64,000 bases of DNA from Methylobacter sp. (GTDB lineage: Bacteria > Pseudomonadota > Gammaproteobacteria > Methylococcales > Methylomonadaceae): assembly GCA_028712225.1 (NCBI GenBank), contig JAQTQN010000001.1:1-64000 (forward strand). The letters are read 5' to 3'. The first letter of the stretch is position 1; every line of letters begins with the position of its first letter. The translations under genes and the position numbers were made by a program. Of the stretch, positions 48,322-61,309 are shown piece after piece. Below the pieces are notes generated by a model, which had not been told where the DNA came from, did not search any database, and saw only the letters and a list, made by a program, of their open reading frames with translations.

Positions 48322-49819
48322 TTGATATTTTAATATTAAATTACAACTTGTAAGAAGTATCTAACAGAGAGGCATAAATCTTGTCAGAAATAGAAAATTA
48401 ATAATTAAGTAAAAAACACACACTTCATAATATAAGCATTAAGCAAATTCGAACATCAGAATGATTTAGATATATTAAACTATACTGCAATCATAGACTG
48501 CCCTATAGCTAGCAGTCAATTATAGATATAGCTCGATGTTATTTATGTCCCGCATATCCAAATAATATGCATTCAATTACATGATCATTACCCCCTCCGA
48601 CTTACATTTCATGAACTAGGAGGAGCCATATCCAATAATAGCTAGAAAATGGTCATTGAAGCGCAAAATCTACTTATAAGAAATATTGCCAATATAATCT
48701 TATACTCAAAGCTCAATACTTACTAATATTTCAACTTTACAGAGCAAATAATATCGAACTTATAATGGGAATATGAAATACCTTTAAAACGAAAATAGGC
48801 TTCATTTAAAAAATAAAGAAACAGAAAAATGCAGATGTTTTGAGAAAAGTCCCAGAATAAAAAGAACATCAAACTGGAGGGGATTCATCTTACTACTGAT
48901 AAAACAAACATATCAACACCCACTTCGTCTTAAGTCTGGGTGGGTCCGTATGTGGACTGAAAGCCCGGACATACGTCACTAAGCAATGCACCTATCTGGG
49001 CCATCTAAAATTGTCGTTAGAATTGGCTCAAAATGGTGTTCTAAATACTGCGGAACCATTTGTTCAGATCTGTCCAACTGTGGCACAAAAATGCCCCCCC
49101 AATAACGCTTTTTCAAATAGGAAACTTGCTGCTCTTCCTTTAATTCACCTCATAATTTCAGTGGCGCGATAGAATGAAGCGCACACCAAAATATGGGCAT
49201 AACTCTTTATTACAGCACCACAGACCATGCGAATTCCAATCGATTCAAGCCTTGCCTGGCCAATTTTCTAACACGCCAAGCAACATCACATCTCAAGACT
49301 TTATAGAATACTTAAGCAAGTCGCTATTTTTCTGGGTGTTCTACCCAAAAATCCTCAAAAATTTAGCGACGATTAAATTGCTACGCAAGCCTGAGCCGTC
49401 CTGCTCCAATATCGTTTTCACCCAGCAAGAAGATTTAAACATCGCGCAATAACTCTACGACCTCGGCATCGACCAATTGCATTTTCCCTTCCAAACAGTA
49501 TGCTCGATAAAACGCCGACAGACAGGGCTACTCGCGACTAAAATTCGAGCCATTCCTGACTCCAGCTCGCTGCTTCCATGAATTTTAAGCTTGAACAAAC
49601 AAAATAGTGCTCAATTTGATGGGTTTAGATTCCACATCAACTCGTTAGCACTCATTACCTCAGCTGAAACCAGCGATTTAAAGCTTATGATAGAAAACTT
49701 ATCTTAAGAAAAATAAATTGCATGCTAACTATAAGCTTAAAAAATTCGCCAGCCATCTCAACCGCATTGAAATTTTTAAAAAAAATATTGGCAAGACAAA
49801 GTAACTTATAAAATAAAAA

Positions 49820-50191
49820 TCAACCAACCCTATCAACAAACTCTACATAAGCCATAGGAGCTTGATCACCCGTACGATATCCACACTTCATAATACGCAA
49901 ATAACCTCCCTGCCTATCCTTGAATCGCGGACCTAGTTCGTCGAACAACTTAGAAACTACATTTCTATCTCGTAATTTAGAAAAGGCCAACCTTCTCTTA
50001 GAGACTTCGTCAACTTTCGATAACGTAATTAAGGGCTCAGCATATGCTCTAAGTTCTTTTGCCTTGGGCAATGTCGTCTTAATTAACTCATGAGTTATTA
50101 AAGAAGAAACCATATTGCTAAAAAGAGCTTTTCGGTGACTGCTATTTATATTAAATTTTCTACCAGATTTACGATGTCTCATACAAATCAA
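49820..50191 (-). CDS. rplQ: 50S ribosomal protein L17
   Basis: [24 protein letters not shown]. Confidence 0.97.
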   Translation of the reverse strand: MICMRHRKSGRKFNINSSHRKALFSNMVSSLITHELIKTTLPKAKELRAYAEPLITLSKVDEVSKRRLAFSKLRDRNVVSKLFDELGPRFKDRQGGYLRIMKCGYRTGDQAPMAYVEFVDRVG

Positions 50192-50198
50192 CCTTTAA

Positions 50199-51212
50199 TT
50201 AATTATTTATTACAATAGAATGATCTATTATATTATCAGGTGGCCATTTCTCAAGCTTCATCCCTAACGACAATCCTTTGAGTGCCAATATATCCTTGAT
50301 CTCAGTTAACGACTTTTTTCCTAAATTTGGTGTTTTTAATAACTCAACTTCAGTTCGCTGAATTAGGTCACCAATATAGAATATATTTTCAGCTTTCAAA
50401 CAATTTGCAGATCGGACAGTGAGCTCAAGATCATCGACAGGCCTTAGTAAGACGGGGTCGAATCTATCTTCAACGATACTAGCTTCATCCGCAACCTGAG
50501 GAGCAACTCTCTCGAAATCTACAAATACAGACAGTTGATCATGTAATATAGTTGCAGCTAATCTAATAGTCTGCTCAGGATCAACAGTTCCATTCGTTTC
50601 AAGCTCAATTATTAACTTATCCAAATCAGTACGCTGCTCAACACGCGTTGTCTCTATATGATAAGCAACTTTCAGAATTGGACTATAAGCGGCATCTAGC
50701 TTTAAATTACCTACAGACAAACTAGATTCATTAACAAATTTACGCTGAGATACTGGCTCATAGCCCCTACCACGCCTTACGGTTAAACGCATACCTAAAG
50801 TCCCTGCTTGAGTTAAATTAGCAATCACTAGGCTAGGATTAACTATTTCAACATCGTGAGGTAAACTTATATCCGAGGCAAACACTGGACCTGGGCCAGA
50901 TTTATTTAAAGTTAATTGTATTTCGTCCTTTGAATGAACTATCAAAGCTAATCTTTTCAAATTCAACAAAATATCAATAACGTCTTCTTGGACGCCTTCG
51001 ATTGTAGTGTACTCATGCTGAACACCATCGATCTCAACATCAGTTACAGCACAACCAGGAATAGCTGAAAGTAGTACTCTACGTAAAGCATTACCTATAG
51101 AGTGCCCAAACCCCCTTTCTAGTGGCTCTATAACAACCCTGGCATGATTAGGACTCTTAGTCACTACCTCTACCAATCGGGGCTTTAATAAACTAGAAAT
51201 AGTATTCAACAT
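50199..51212 (-). CDS. rpoA: RNA polymerase alpha subunit
   Basis: [21 protein letters not shown]... Confidence 0.98.
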   Translation of the reverse strand: MLNTISSLLKPRLVEVVTKSPNHARVVIEPLERGFGHSIGNALRRVLLSAIPGCAVTDVEIDGVQHEYTTIEGVQEDVIDILLNLKRLALIVHSKDEIQLTLNKSGPGPVFASDISLPHDVEIVNPSLVIANLTQAGTLGMRLTVRRGRGYEPVSQRKFVNESSLSVGNLKLDAAYSPILKVAYHIETTRVEQRTDLDKLIIELETNGTVDPEQTIRLAATILHDQLSVFVDFERVAPQVADEASIVEDRFDPVLLRPVDDLELTVRSANCLKAENIFYIGDLIQRTEVELLKTPNLGKKSLTEIKDILALKGLSLGMKLEKWPPDNIIDHSIVINN

Positions 51213-51233
51213 TAATATACCTGTACACCTGAA

Positions 51234-51854
51234 TTATTTAGAGTAAAGCTCAACAACCAATTGTTCGTTAATATCTGAACCCAGATCAACCCTATCAGGA
51301 TAATTTAAATATTGCCCTGACATTTCTTTAGAGTTAACCGATAACCATGACGGAAAACCATATTGCTCAGCAACGACAAGTGAATCTATAATTCTTTGCT
51401 GCTTTTTAGATTTATCTCTAATTGATAAATTATCACCAATAGATACTTGGTAAGAAGGGAGGTTTATTATAACGTTGTTAACTTTTATAGACTTATGGGA
51501 AACAAGTTGTCTAGCCTCAGCTCTAGTGGAAGCAAACCCCATTCTATAAACAACATTATCTAATCTGGATTCTAAAATAAGCAACAAGTTTTCACCTGTC
51601 GCACCCTTTTTCATATCTGCAATTTTATAATAATTACGAAACTGTTTTTCAAGAATACCATAAATCCTTCTTAATCTTTGCTTTGCTCTTAACTGAAGTG
51701 CATAATCAGAACTGCGACCTCGTTTAGCTCCATGCTGACCAGGCTTTTGATCTAACTTACATTTACCCTCAAGGGACTTCCCGCGACTTTTCAAAAAAAG
51801 GTCTGTACCTTCTCTACGACTTAATTTACAAGTTGGACCAGTATAACGTGCCAT
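51234..51854 (-). CDS. rpsD: 30S ribosomal protein S4
   Basis: [23 protein letters not shown]. Confidence 0.97.
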   Translation of the reverse strand: MARYTGPTCKLSRREGTDLFLKSRGKSLEGKCKLDQKPGQHGAKRGRSSDYALQLRAKQRLRRIYGILEKQFRNYYKIADMKKGATGENLLLILESRLDNVVYRMGFASTRAEARQLVSHKSIKVNNVIINLPSYQVSIGDNLSIRDKSKKQQRIIDSLVVAEQYGFPSWLSVNSKEMSGQYLNYPDRVDLGSDINEQLVVELYSK

Positions 51855-51887
51855 ATAAATATTCTCTTAATTCAATTATTAACGACC

Positions 51888-52274
51888 TTAAACACGACGT
51901 TTTTTGGGTGGCCGACAACCATTATGAGGAATCGGAGTCACATCAAAAATATTGTGAATTTTTAATCCTAAATTGCTAAGTGACCTAACAGCAGACTCTC
52001 TCCCTGGACCAGGCCCCTTAATCATAACATCAAGATTTTTCATTCCGTATTCAAGAGCAATTAAGCCAGCTTTTTCAGCTGCAACCTGAGCAGCAAAAGG
52101 AGTACTTTTACGAGAACCTCTAAAACCGGACCCGCCAGATGTTGCCCATGATAAAGTATTACCCTTCCTATCAGTAATAGTCACTATTGTGTTATTAAAT
52201 GAAGCATGAACATGAACTATCCCATCTGCCACTTCTTTTTTAATACGTTTTCTTGACCTATTTTGAATTGCCAT
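51888..52274 (-). CDS. rpsK: 30S ribosomal protein S11
   Basis: [22 protein letters not shown]...PPKKRRV. Confidence 0.97.
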   Translation of the reverse strand: MAIQNRSRKRIKKEVADGIVHVHASFNNTIVTITDRKGNTLSWATSGGSGFRGSRKSTPFAAQVAAEKAGLIALEYGMKNLDVMIKGPGPGRESAVRSLSNLGLKIHNIFDVTPIPHNGCRPPKKRRV

Positions 52275-52299
52275 TACTTAAAATCTCATAAAATATAAC

Positions 52300-52656
52300 T
52301 TATTTCCTAATTGGTTTGCGCGGCCCTTTCCGAGTTCGCGCGTTTGTTCTTGTTCTTTGACCTCTCAGAGGCAGACCCCGACGGTGTCTTATGCCTCTAT
52401 AGCAACCTAAATCCATTAGTCTCTTGATATTCATTGAGACTTCACGCCTTAGATCGCCTTCTACGGTCATTTTAGATATCAAAGACCTTATTGACTCTAA
52501 CTCGACTTCAGAAAGCTCCTTAATCTTTACAGAAGGACTTATGCCGACTTCATTGCAAATGTCTGCAGCTGTTTTCCTGCCTATACCATAAATAGCAGTT
52601 AATGCTATCACAGAATGCTTATGATCTGATACGTTTATCCCGGCAATTCGTGCCAT
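52300..52656 (-). CDS. rpsM: 30S ribosomal protein S13
   Basis: MARIAGINV...[16 protein letters not shown]. Confidence 0.97.
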   Translation of the reverse strand: MARIAGINVSDHKHSVIALTAIYGIGRKTAADICNEVGISPSVKIKELSEVELESIRSLISKMTVEGDLRREVSMNIKRLMDLGCYRGIRHRRGLPLRGQRTRTNARTRKGPRKPIRK

Positions 52657-52708
52657 CTAAAAATCCTCTATTTAAACTATATGTAACGGAGAAAGAGTTA
52701 TAAGTTTT

Positions 52709-52822
52709 TTAACCTTGTCTTTGCTTGTGCCTACCGTCATCACAAATTACACGGACAATACCATTTCTTTTGACAATCTTACACTTTCTACAAATTTTTT
52801 TTACTGACGCTCTAACTTTCAA
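52709..52822 (-). CDS. rpmJ: 50S ribosomal protein L36 (TTG start; not in ORF track)
   Basis: Minus strand ttg aaa gtt aga gcg... = [37 protein letters not shown]; between secY and rpsM. Confidence 0.93.
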   Translation of the reverse strand: MKVRASVKKICRKCKIVKRNGIVRVICDDGRHKQRQG

Positions 52823-52854
52823 AATATTTACTCCAGATATATTCTAATAAATAA

Positions 52855-54174
52855 TTATTTTTTAAGATTGGCTTTTTTCATTAATCCATCATACTGCTGA
52901 GTCATAATATGAGTTTGCATTTGAGAAATGAAATCCATAACGACAACAACTATAATTAGCAAAGAAGTACCACCAAAATAAAAAGGGACGTTCCAATAAA
53001 CTATTAAAAACTCCGGCAAAAGACAAACCAGTGTAATATAAAAAGCCCCGACCAATGTAAGCCTTGTAAGCACCCTATCAATGTAAACACTTGTTTGAAT
53101 GCCCGGCCTAATACCGGCTAAAAAAGCACCAGACTTTTTAAGATTTTCTGCTGTTTCTCTAGAATTAAAAACCAAAGCAGTATAAAAGAAACAAAAGAAA
53201 ACAATGGCTAATGCATAAAATAAAACATATACAGGTTGCCCAGGCGATAACAAAGTTGCCAAGTCCTGCAACCATAAAAGACCATCTGAATTAGCAAACC
53301 ACCCGGCAATAGTAGCAGGAAACAAAATAATACTAGAAGCAAAGATTGGAGGAATAACACCAGCCATATTTAATTTCAACGGCAAAAAACTAGTTTGCCC
53401 CCCGTAAAGTTTTTTACCTTGTTGACGCTTGGGGTAATTTATTGTAATTCTTCGCTGAGCTCTTTCGACAAAAACCACTAACGCAGTAACCGAAATTGAC
53501 AATAAAAACAATAAAATTATCAAACCAGCACTCATCTCGCCTGTTCTGGCTAGCTCTAAAGTACCGCCAACAGCTTTAGGCAATCCTGAAACAATACCTG
53601 CAAATATTATTAATGATATTCCATTACCAATACCCCGCTCAGTAACCTGCTCACCAAGCCACATTAGAAACACAGTACCTGTTACCAAAGTTATCGTAGT
53701 AATTGCTATAAAAGACAGCCCCGGATTCAAAACAACGGACAACCCACCGGCAGTCTGATTTTGCAATGCAATAGAAATCCCTAACCCTTGAAACGAAGCG
53801 AGAACAACAGTACCAAACCGTGTGTACTGAGAAATCTTTTTTCGCCCCGCTTCACCCTCTTTTTTAATTTGCTCCATAAAAGGAATAACGACAGTCATTA
53901 GCTGCATAATAATAGAAGCCGATATGTATGGCATTATACCTAGGGCAAAAATACTTAACCGCATTAATGCGCCACCTGAAAACATATTAAACATATCAAG
54001 TATGGAGCCACTTTGCTGCTCAAACATTATTGCGAGTGCTTTTGGATCAATGCCTGGAACTGGTATATGGGAACCAACCCTATAAACAACAAGAGCACCT
54101 AAAACAAAAAATAATTTTGCTTTAAGATCAGTAAAAGAATCTGATTTCACTGCATTTCTCTTTGCTGTATTCAC
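52855..54174 (-). CDS. secY: Preprotein translocase SecY
   Basis: Ten-TM protein, [10 protein letters not shown], in spc operon position. Confidence 0.97.
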   Translation of the reverse strand: MNTAKRNAVKSDSFTDLKAKLFFVLGALVVYRVGSHIPVPGIDPKALAIMFEQQSGSILDMFNMFSGGALMRLSIFALGIMPYISASIIMQLMTVVIPFMEQIKKEGEAGRKKISQYTRFGTVVLASFQGLGISIALQNQTAGGLSVVLNPGLSFIAITTITLVTGTVFLMWLGEQVTERGIGNGISLIIFAGIVSGLPKAVGGTLELARTGEMSAGLIILLFLLSISVTALVVFVERAQRRITINYPKRQQGKKLYGGQTSFLPLKLNMAGVIPPIFASSIILFPATIAGWFANSDGLLWLQDLATLLSPGQPVYVLFYALAIVFFCFFYTALVFNSRETAENLKKSGAFLAGIRPGIQTSVYIDRVLTRLTLVGAFYITLVCLLPEFLIVYWNVPFYFGGTSLLIIVVVVMDFISQMQTHIMTQQYDGLMKKANLKK

Positions 54175-54609
54175 TTAAACCTCTATAACGCCACCGAGAG
54201 CGACAATTTTAGCTTTTGCACCTGCTGTACATTTCAACCCAGCCAGCCTAACCGCCCTTGTCAAAATACCAGAATCAATGATTTTAACAGATTTTGTAAA
54301 TATAGGAATAATCGATAAGGCTTTCAAAGTATTTAAGTCTATAAGCTCAACATTAATTTTTTCTAAATCTGACAGACGAACTTCTGAACTAAATCTTGAT
54401 AATGCTGATTTGAATCCTATCTTTGGCAGCCTTCTCTGCAAAGGCATCTGCCCCCCTTCAAAACCAACTTTATGAAAACCACCAGATCGTGCTTTTTGAC
54501 CCTTATGACCACGACCACAAGTCTTCCCTAGCGTTGATCCAATACCCCTACCAACACGAGTAGATTTCTTTCTTGAGCCATATGTTGACTGTATAGTGTT
54601 CAAAAACAT
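54175..54609 (-). CDS. rplO: 50S ribosomal protein L15
   Basis: [24 protein letters not shown]. Confidence 0.97.
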   Translation of the reverse strand: MFLNTIQSTYGSRKKSTRVGRGIGSTLGKTCGRGHKGQKARSGGFHKVGFEGGQMPLQRRLPKIGFKSALSRFSSEVRLSDLEKINVELIDLNTLKALSIIPIFTKSVKIIDSGILTRAVRLAGLKCTAGAKAKIVALGGVIEV

Positions 54610-54794
54610 TATAACTCCCTCACTTTCAACATATAAGATACTTTATTAATCATACCTCGATTTTCCAAAGTATCAGCGAGCAAAACCGTTTGATTTATTT
54701 TTTTTAAACCCAAGCCAATGATACAAGCCTTATGAGAAGGCAGTCTTCCATTTTTGCTTTTAATCATAGTCACACTTAATGTAGAACTAGTCAT
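54609..54794 (-). CDS. rpmD: 50S ribosomal protein L30
   Basis: [31 protein letters not shown]. Confidence 0.95.
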   Translation of the reverse strand: MTSSTLSVTMIKSKNGRLPSHKACIIGLGLKKINQTVLLADTLENRGMINKVSYMLKVREL

Positions 54795-54799
54795 TGCTA

Positions 54800-55306
54800 C
54801 TACCCAATTACCTTATCAACTGAAAGTCCACGTTTAGCAGCAATTTGATCGACACTTCTCATTTCTGCCAAGCCATTTATAGTAGCCCTCACAACGTTAA
54901 TGGGATTACTTGTCCCAATGCATTTAGCCAAAACATTATGAACACCAACCACTTCAAATACCGCCCTCATCGCACCACCTGCAATAATACCCGTACCTTC
55001 CGAGGCGGGCTGCATATAAACTTTTGCCGCACCAGTTACATTCATAACTGGATATTGCAGAGTATCGCCTTTTAACGCGACCTTCTTCATGTTCTTTCGA
55101 GCCTGTTCAAGGGATTTCTGAATCGCAATAGGAACTTCTCTAGCCTTACTTACACCATAACCTACACGACCATCACCATCGCCAACAACTGTTAAAGCCG
55201 TAAAACCAAATACACGCCCCCCCTTAACAACTTTTGCGACACGCCTTACATTGACCAACTTCTCTTGCAAACCATCTACGCTACCTTGTGCAGGTGCAAT
55301 AGCCAT
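54800..55306 (-). CDS. rpsE: 30S ribosomal protein S5
   Basis: [28 protein letters not shown]. Confidence 0.97.
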   Translation of the reverse strand: MAIAPAQGSVDGLQEKLVNVRRVAKVVKGGRVFGFTALTVVGDGDGRVGYGVSKAREVPIAIQKSLEQARKNMKKVALKGDTLQYPVMNVTGAAKVYMQPASEGTGIIAGGAMRAVFEVVGVHNVLAKCIGTSNPINVVRATINGLAEMRSVDQIAAKRGLSVDKVIG

Positions 55307-55315
55307 AATATTCTC

Positions 55316-55669
55316 CTAAAAAATTAAACCTGCTTCACGCGCCGCTTCTGCTAGGGCCTTTACACGCCCGTGGTATTTGAATCCAGAACGATCAAATGCA
55401 ACCTTAGAGACACCCACAGCTAAAGCTTTTTCAGCGATTAACCGACCGACATGGGCCGCCGCATCACTATTACTAGTATTTGACAATACAGATTTTATTT
55501 CAGACTGCACAGTAGATGCACTAGCCAAAGTTAATTTACCATCACCTGAAATAATTTGAGCATAAATATGCTGAGAAGTTCTATGTACTGAAAGACGATT
55601 AATTGCTTGGCTTTTTATTTTACTACGTAATTTTAATGCTCGCTTCAATCGAGACAATTTTTTATCCAT
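55316..55669 (-). CDS. rplR: 50S ribosomal protein L18
   Basis: [16 protein letters not shown]...[24 protein letters not shown]. Confidence 0.97.
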   Translation of the reverse strand: MDKKLSRLKRALKLRSKIKSQAINRLSVHRTSQHIYAQIISGDGKLTLASASTVQSEIKSVLSNTSNSDAAAHVGRLIAEKALAVGVSKVAFDRSGFKYHGRVKALAEAAREAGLIF

Positions 55670-55678
55670 TACAAATTC

Positions 55679-56212
55679 CTATTTCTTTTTAGCTTCTTTT
55701 CTCACCACATTCTCATTAGAATACCTAACACCTTTACCTTTATATGGCTCAGGCGGTCTATACTTTCTAATGTTTGCGGCAACCTGACCAACCAACTGTT
55801 TATCAATGCCTTTTACTATAATTTCAATCTGAGTAGGAGTTTCAACACTAACACCATCGGGAACTACAAAATCAACCGGATGTGAAAATCCGAGTGACAA
55901 ACTCAGAACATTCTCCTTAATCTGAGCTCTATAACCAACCCCAACAAGTGACAACTTTGATTCAAAACCTTCTGAAACCCCAGTTACCATATTATTTATT
56001 ATAGCTCTCGCAGTTCCAGCTTGAGCTGTAGCAGACTTGCTTGTCGAATCCCATTCTAAAACAACTGATTCATCAATGATTTGAAAGCCGACAAATTCAT
56101 TTAAAGTATACTGAATTTCGCCTTTAGAACCTTTAACAAAAATATTTTTACCATCTATATTTACATTTACGCTTTTCGGTATTATTACCGGAGCTTTAGC
56201 AATTCTTGACAT
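55679..56212 (-). CDS. rplF: 50S ribosomal protein L6
   Basis: MSRIAKAPVIIP...RPPEPYKGKGVRYSNE. Confidence 0.97.
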   Translation of the reverse strand: MSRIAKAPVIIPKSVNVNIDGKNIFVKGSKGEIQYTLNEFVGFQIIDESVVLEWDSTSKSATAQAGTARAIINNMVTGVSEGFESKLSLVGVGYRAQIKENVLSLSLGFSHPVDFVVPDGVSVETPTQIEIIVKGIDKQLVGQVAANIRKYRPPEPYKGKGVRYSNENVVRKEAKKK

Positions 56213-56224
56213 AAAGTATCCTAA

Positions 56225-56620
56225 TTAACAAACAGTACAAATAACTTCACCACCGCGACCACTTGCACGCGCAGCCTTATCTGTCATGACACCGTTCGAT
56301 GTCGATACAATAGCTATACCAAGACCACCAAGAACAACAGGTAAGCGATCTTTTGAACGATAGATTCTTAAACCAGGGCGACTTATTCTTTTAATATTCT
56401 CAATAACGGGGGCCCCCTTGTAGTATTTTAACTCTATCAAGATCTCCTCATGAACACCCACACTTTCAACAGAATACCCAGAAATGTAACCCTCGTCTTT
56501 TAAAACCTTAGCTATAGAAAGCTTTAATTTAGAAGTTTGCATTTTAACAATTTTTTTTCCCGCAGACTGCCCATTTCTTATTCGGGTCAACATATCTGCT
56601 ACAGGATCAGTCATACTCAT
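56225..56620 (-). CDS. rpsH: 30S ribosomal protein S8
   Basis: [16 protein letters not shown]...[17 protein letters not shown]. Confidence 0.97.
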   Translation of the reverse strand: MSMTDPVADMLTRIRNGQSAGKKIVKMQTSKLKLSIAKVLKDEGYISGYSVESVGVHEEILIELKYYKGAPVIENIKRISRPGLRIYRSKDRLPVVLGGLGIAIVSTSNGVMTDKAARASGRGGEVICTVC

Positions 56621-56650
56621 TTAAATTCTCCAAACATTAGATTAATACCA

Positions 56651-56956
56651 CTACCAACTTGCTTTTACAAGCCCAGGTACATCGCCTCGCATAGTGGCTT
56701 CTCTAAGTTTGTTTCTACTTAAGCCGAATTTCCGGTAATAGCCATGTGGACGCCCTGTAAGATTGCATCGGTTCCTAACTCTAGAAACACTTGAGTCTCT
56801 CGGCATTTTCTGAAGCTGGAGTTGTGCTATTTCTTTTTGATCATAAGAAGAATTAGGATCTCTAATAATCTCTTTTATTTTTAAACGCTTATTAGATAAC
56901 TTTTTTACTAAATTTTTACGCTTAACTTCTCGCGCAATCATTGATTTTTTTGCCAT
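56651..56956 (-). CDS. rpsN: 30S ribosomal protein S14
   Basis: [26 protein letters not shown]. Confidence 0.97.
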   Translation of the reverse strand: MAKKSMIAREVKRKNLVKKLSNKRLKIKEIIRDPNSSYDQKEIAQLQLQKMPRDSSVSRVRNRCNLTGRPHGYYRKFGLSRNKLREATMRGDVPGLVKASW

Positions 56957-56970
56957 AAGTAAGTTACTCT

Positions 56971-57510
56971 TTAACTTTTAAATGGAAAATTAAAAAGTTT
57001 TAGCAAAGCTAACCCTTCGTCATTTGTTTGAGCTGTTGTAGTAATGGTAATATCCATTCCTCTCAACACGTCGATTTTGTCATAATCAATTTCAGGGAAA
57101 ATTATTTGCTCTTTAACACCTAAAGAATAATTTCCACGACCATCAAAACTTTTTGGACTCAAACCTCTAAAATCTCGAATACGAGGTATAGAAATATTAA
57201 TTAATCTATCGAGAAATTCGTACATTCTATCACTGCGCAAAGTTACTTTGCAGCCTATTGGCATATCATCTCGAATCTTAAATCCCGCAATTGACTTTCT
57301 AGCGAGAGTAACAACCGGCTTCTGCCCAGATATTTTCTCCATATCGTTAAGCGCTGATTGCAAGGATTTTTTGTCGGCAACAGCCTCCCCTACTCCCATA
57401 TTCAATGTTATCTTCGAAATGCGCGGGGCTTGCATAATTGACTTGTATGAGTATTGCTCCAATAATACAGGCAATATCTTTTCTCTATATTCTTTTTTTA
57501 ATCTAGCCAT
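56971..57510 (-). CDS. rplE: 50S ribosomal protein L5
   Basis: [10 protein letters not shown]...[19 protein letters not shown]. Confidence 0.97.
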   Translation of the reverse strand: MARLKKEYREKILPVLLEQYSYKSIMQAPRISKITLNMGVGEAVADKKSLQSALNDMEKISGQKPVVTLARKSIAGFKIRDDMPIGCKVTLRSDRMYEFLDRLINISIPRIRDFRGLSPKSFDGRGNYSLGVKEQIIFPEIDYDKIDVLRGMDITITTTAQTNDEGLALLKLFNFPFKS

Positions 57511-57524
57511 GATTTCATATAACC

Positions 57525-57842
57525 TTAAACATCAACAACTTCATTAGTTGACTTAAAAAATCTTACCTTATTACCATTTTCGAGAAGCTTAAAACCAACA
57601 CGATCTGGTCTTTTTGTAACTGGATTATACAAACCAACATTAGATATATCGATAGGCAATTCTATAGTAACTATACCTCCAGAAACGCCTGAGTTTGGGT
57701 TTGATTTTTGAGTTTTTTTATACTGATTTATCCCATCGACCAAAATCTTTCGAGAAGACAAAACCTTAGAAACTCTCCCTGACTTCCCTTTATCTTTGCC
57801 AGCTATAATAACTACATCATCGCCTTTTTTTATTTTTTGCAT
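57525..57842 (-). CDS. rplX: 50S ribosomal protein L24
   Basis: [22 protein letters not shown]. Confidence 0.97.
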   Translation of the reverse strand: MQKIKKGDDVVIIAGKDKGKSGRVSKVLSSRKILVDGINQYKKTQKSNPNSGVSGGIVTIELPIDISNVGLYNPVTKRPDRVGFKLLENGNKVRFFKSTNEVVDV

Positions 57843-57852
57843 AAGTAGTTAC

Positions 57853-58221
57853 CTATAGAACCTCTGGGGCCAAAGAAATTATTTTCATGAATTTTTCCCC
57901 TCTTAATTCACGCGTAACCGGACCAAAAATACGAGTACCAATTGGCTGTAGATTGTTGTTTAAAATAACAGCGGCATTACCATCAAACCGAATAACTGAA
58001 CCATCAGCTCTTCTCACCCCTTTTCGAGTCCTCACAACTAATGCGTTGTAAACATCTCCTTTCTTTACCCTTCCCCTAGGTATTGCATCTTTTATACTAA
58101 CTTTAATTATGTCCCCAATACCAGCATAACGCCTATGGGATCCACCTAATACTTTGATACACATTACCTTTTTTGCGCCGCTATTATCAGCAACTTCAAG
58201 ATTAGTTTGCATCTGAATCAT
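57853..58221 (-). CDS. rplN: 50S ribosomal protein L14
   Basis: [28 protein letters not shown]. Confidence 0.97.
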   Translation of the reverse strand: MIQMQTNLEVADNSGAKKVMCIKVLGGSHRRYAGIGDIIKVSIKDAIPRGRVKKGDVYNALVVRTRKGVRRADGSVIRFDGNAAVILNNNLQPIGTRIFGPVTRELRGEKFMKIISLAPEVL

Positions 58222-58254
58222 GATTAATTCCTAAATATATTCTTTGAAGTTACT

Positions 58255-58518
58255 CTATCTACCAGCATTAACCAAAACCTCTACTAACTTAAAGGTTTTG
58301 TTTTTAGACAAAGGTCTGCATGAAGTAATTGACACCAAATCGCCTTCTTTACATACATTATGCTCATCATGAGCCAACAACTTCGAAGATCGTTTTATGT
58401 ACTTACCATACACAGGATGTTTTGTTACGCGACTAACAAGAACTGTGATTGTCTTTTCCATTTTATTACTTACAACAGTACCTGTAACAGTCCTTATATT
58501 TACAACATTCTCAACCAT
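58255..58518 (-). CDS. rpsQ: 30S ribosomal protein S17
   Basis: [19 protein letters not shown]. Confidence 0.96.
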   Translation of the reverse strand: MVENVVNIRTVTGTVVSNKMEKTITVLVSRVTKHPVYGKYIKRSSKLLAHDEHNVCKEGDLVSITSCRPLSKNKTFKLVEVLVNAGR

Positions 58519-58709
58519 TACACCCTCGCTTTTTCGGTTAAAACAGTTAAAACTCTTGCGACATCGCGCTTAGTTTTCTTTATTAAATCTGTTTTTGTTA
58601 ACTGTGCAGTTGCTTTCTGCACGCGTAAATTAAAATGCTCACGAGAAAGATCAACTAAAATTGATTTAAGCTCTTCGCTTGATTTATTACGTAGTTCGTT
58701 CACATTCAT
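58518..58709 (-). CDS. rpmC: 50S ribosomal protein L29
   Basis: [26 protein letters not shown]. Confidence 0.95.
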   Translation of the reverse strand: MNVNELRNKSSEELKSILVDLSREHFNLRVQKATAQLTKTDLIKKTKRDVARVLTVLTEKARV

Positions 58710-59122
58710 TACATTATTGTCCGCGCAGTAAAGAGTGTTTTTAATGGTAGCTTTGCAGCCGCTAAGGCAAAGGCTTCTCTTGCCAAGTCCTCTGAAACAC
58801 CTTGTATTTCATACAGCATTGTACCAGGTCGTATCTGAGCAACCCAATATTCAACACTACCCTTACCTTTACCCATACGAACTTCTAATGGTTTTTTCGT
58901 AATCGGCTTATCAGGAAAAATCCTAATCCATATTTTCCCACCACGCTTAACATGCCTTGTAATAGCGCGCCTAGCTGACTCAATTTGACGAGCCGTCAAA
59001 CGCCCTCTACTTATTGATTTTAAACCATACTCGCCAAAACTAACTGACGAGCCCTTTACAGCAGTTCCGTTATTTCTGCCTTTGTGCTGCTTACGGAATT
59101 TTGTTCTCTTTGGTTGAAGCAT
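58709..59122 (-). CDS. rplP: 50S ribosomal protein L16
   Basis: [17 protein letters not shown]. Confidence 0.97.
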   Translation of the reverse strand: MLQPKRTKFRKQHKGRNNGTAVKGSSVSFGEYGLKSISRGRLTARQIESARRAITRHVKRGGKIWIRIFPDKPITKKPLEVRMGKGKGSVEYWVAQIRPGTMLYEIQGVSEDLAREAFALAAAKLPLKTLFTARTIM

Positions 59123-59138
59123 TTTTTATTCCCTTCAA

Positions 59139-59810
59139 CTATTTCTTTGATTCAGAATTAACAGACGCAGCATGCGCATCAATATCAAACACTTCACCTT
59201 TAAATATCCACACTTTAATACCTATAATTCCGTAGGTTGTATTTGCTTCTGCGGTCGCATAATCAATATCTGCCCTCAATGTATGCAAAGGAACGCGCCC
59301 CTCTCTATACCATTCACTCCTAGCAATCTCAGCTCCATTCAAGCGACCACCGACGTTTATTTTTACACCTTCAGCACCTAAGCGCATTGTATTTGTAACA
59401 GCACGCTTCATTGCACGCCTATACATTATTCGCTTTTCAAGTTGCTGAGCAATACTTTCAGCAACCAGCTGAGCATCCAACTCAGGCTTTCTTATTTCTT
59501 CAATATTAAGCTGGACAGGAATCCCCATAATTTTGGAAATTTCCTGTCTTAATCCATCAATATCCTCGCCTTTTTTTCCAATTACAATACCTGGACGCGC
59601 CGTATGTATTGTAATATGGGCATTATTAGCCGGGCGATTAATTTGAATTCTACTTACAGAAGCATGAGATAGTTTCTTTTTAATGAAAGATCTTACTAGC
59701 AAATCTTGATGTAAAAAAGTTGAGTAATCTTGTGAACTTGCATACCATCTAGAATTCCAATCTTTAACAATTCCTAGTCGTATACCAATTGGATGAACTT
59801 TTTGACCCAT
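59139..59810 (-). CDS. rpsC: 30S ribosomal protein S3
   Basis: [24 protein letters not shown]. Confidence 0.97.
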   Translation of the reverse strand: MGQKVHPIGIRLGIVKDWNSRWYASSQDYSTFLHQDLLVRSFIKKKLSHASVSRIQINRPANNAHITIHTARPGIVIGKKGEDIDGLRQEISKIMGIPVQLNIEEIRKPELDAQLVAESIAQQLEKRIMYRRAMKRAVTNTMRLGAEGVKINVGGRLNGAEIARSEWYREGRVPLHTLRADIDYATAEANTTYGIIGIKVWIFKGEVFDIDAHAASVNSESKK

Positions 59811-59820
59811 TTTCTAACTC

Positions 59821-60159
59821 CTACTGGACTTCTGATACTGTAATTGTTATGTGGCAGGTTCTTTTAAGAATATGGTTCGCACGTCCTTTAGCTCTTGCCT
59901 TAAATCTTTTCATAGTCACACCTTCATTAACAAAAACAGTGGACACTTTTAAATCATCAATATCTAAACCGTCGTTATGCTCGGCATTTGCAACTGCAGA
60001 CTCAAGAAGTTTTTTTATTATTGCAGAGGCCTTTTTAGTACTAAAAGTTAAAGTATTTAAAGCTTTCTCAACAGTTAAATTACGTATTTGATCACCAACA
60101 AGTCGTGCTTTTTGAGCAGAAAGTGGGGCATTATTTAATTTCGCAGAAACACTCGCCAT
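59821..60159 (-). CDS. rplV: 50S ribosomal protein L22
   Basis: [16 protein letters not shown]. Confidence 0.96.
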   Translation of the reverse strand: MASVSAKLNNAPLSAQKARLVGDQIRNLTVEKALNTLTFSTKKASAIIKKLLESAVANAEHNDGLDIDDLKVSTVFVNEGVTMKRFKARAKGRANHILKRTCHITITVSEVQ

Positions 60160-60161
60160 AC

Positions 60162-60437
60162 TTACCTTCCAGATTTTTTATCAGCAACATGGCCTTTATA
60201 GGTCCTTGTTGGCGCAAACTCACCTAACTTATGCCCGACCATATTCTCAGAAACAAGAACAGGAATATGCAACCTACCATTATGCACTGCTATTGTAAGT
60301 CCTAACATGTCGGGTATGATCATTGATCGTCTAGACCAAGTCTTGATAGGTTTTTTACTTTTATTAGCTAAAGCATCTTCGATTTTTTTTAACAAATGAT
60401 GATCAATAAAAGGACCTTTTTTAATTGAACGCGGCAC
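60162..60437 (-). CDS. rpsS: 30S ribosomal protein S19
   Basis: [18 protein letters not shown]. Confidence 0.97.
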   Translation of the reverse strand: MPRSIKKGPFIDHHLLKKIEDALANKSKKPIKTWSRRSMIIPDMLGLTIAVHNGRLHIPVLVSENMVGHKLGEFAPTRTYKGHVADKKSGR

Positions 60438-60450
60438 AATAACTCCTTAA

Positions 60451-61275
60451 CTATTTTTGCTTACGACGCCTAACAATCATATTGTCAGTTCGTTTATTTT
60501 TTCTAGTTTTATAACCTTTTGTTGGAACGCCCCAAGGTGAAACCGGATGTCTACCACCAGATGTTCTACCTTCCCCTCCGCCATGAGGATGATCCACAGG
60601 ATTCATTACCACACCACGCACCGTTGGCCGCACACCACGCCATCTTTTTGCGCCAGCCTTACCAAGAGATATTAGATTGTGCTCAGAATTAGATACCTCA
60701 CCTATAACAGCCCGACACTCAGACAATACCTTGCGCATTTCGCCTGATCTTAATCGCAAAGTAGCATGCGCACCATCTCTTGCTACCAACTGAACAGAAG
60801 TTCCAGCGCTTCTTGCTATTTGCGCACCCTTACCTGGCTTAAGCTCAACGCAATGCAATACAGTACCCATTGGAATGTTTCTAAGAGGCATGCAATTTCC
60901 AACTTTTACTGGAACCGTATCAGATGAAAAAATCTCTTGTCCGGCAACAAGTCCCTTTGGAGCTATTATATATCTTCGCTCACCATCCTTAAAGAGTATC
61001 AGCGCTATATTAGCGGTTCTATTTGGATCATATTCCAAACGCTCAACTATAGCCGGAATATCCTTGTCTCTTTTAAAATCGATAACACGATAGCTTTGTT
61101 TGTGACCACCACCAACATGCCTTGTAGTGATTCTACCGTTGTTATTTCTACCTCCGCTTTTACTGAGCTTACTTAATAAAGGAGAATACGGTTTTCCTTT
61201 ATATAACTCTTCAGTTTTAATACGAACAACAAATCTCGAGCCTGGAGATGTTGGTTTAGACTTTACAATAGTCAT
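60451..61275 (-). CDS. rplB: 50S ribosomal protein L2
   Basis: [27 protein letters not shown]. Confidence 0.98.
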   Translation of the reverse strand: MTIVKSKPTSPGSRFVVRIKTEELYKGKPYSPLLSKLSKSGGRNNNGRITTRHVGGGHKQSYRVIDFKRDKDIPAIVERLEYDPNRTANIALILFKDGERRYIIAPKGLVAGQEIFSSDTVPVKVGNCMPLRNIPMGTVLHCVELKPGKGAQIARSAGTSVQLVARDGAHATLRLRSGEMRKVLSECRAVIGEVSNSEHNLISLGKAGAKRWRGVRPTVRGVVMNPVDHPHGGGEGRTSGGRHPVSPWGVPTKGYKTRKNKRTDNMIVRRRKQK

Positions 61276-61309
61276 TTTTACCGTTTCCTATTGATTTCAA
61301 TTTATCACA

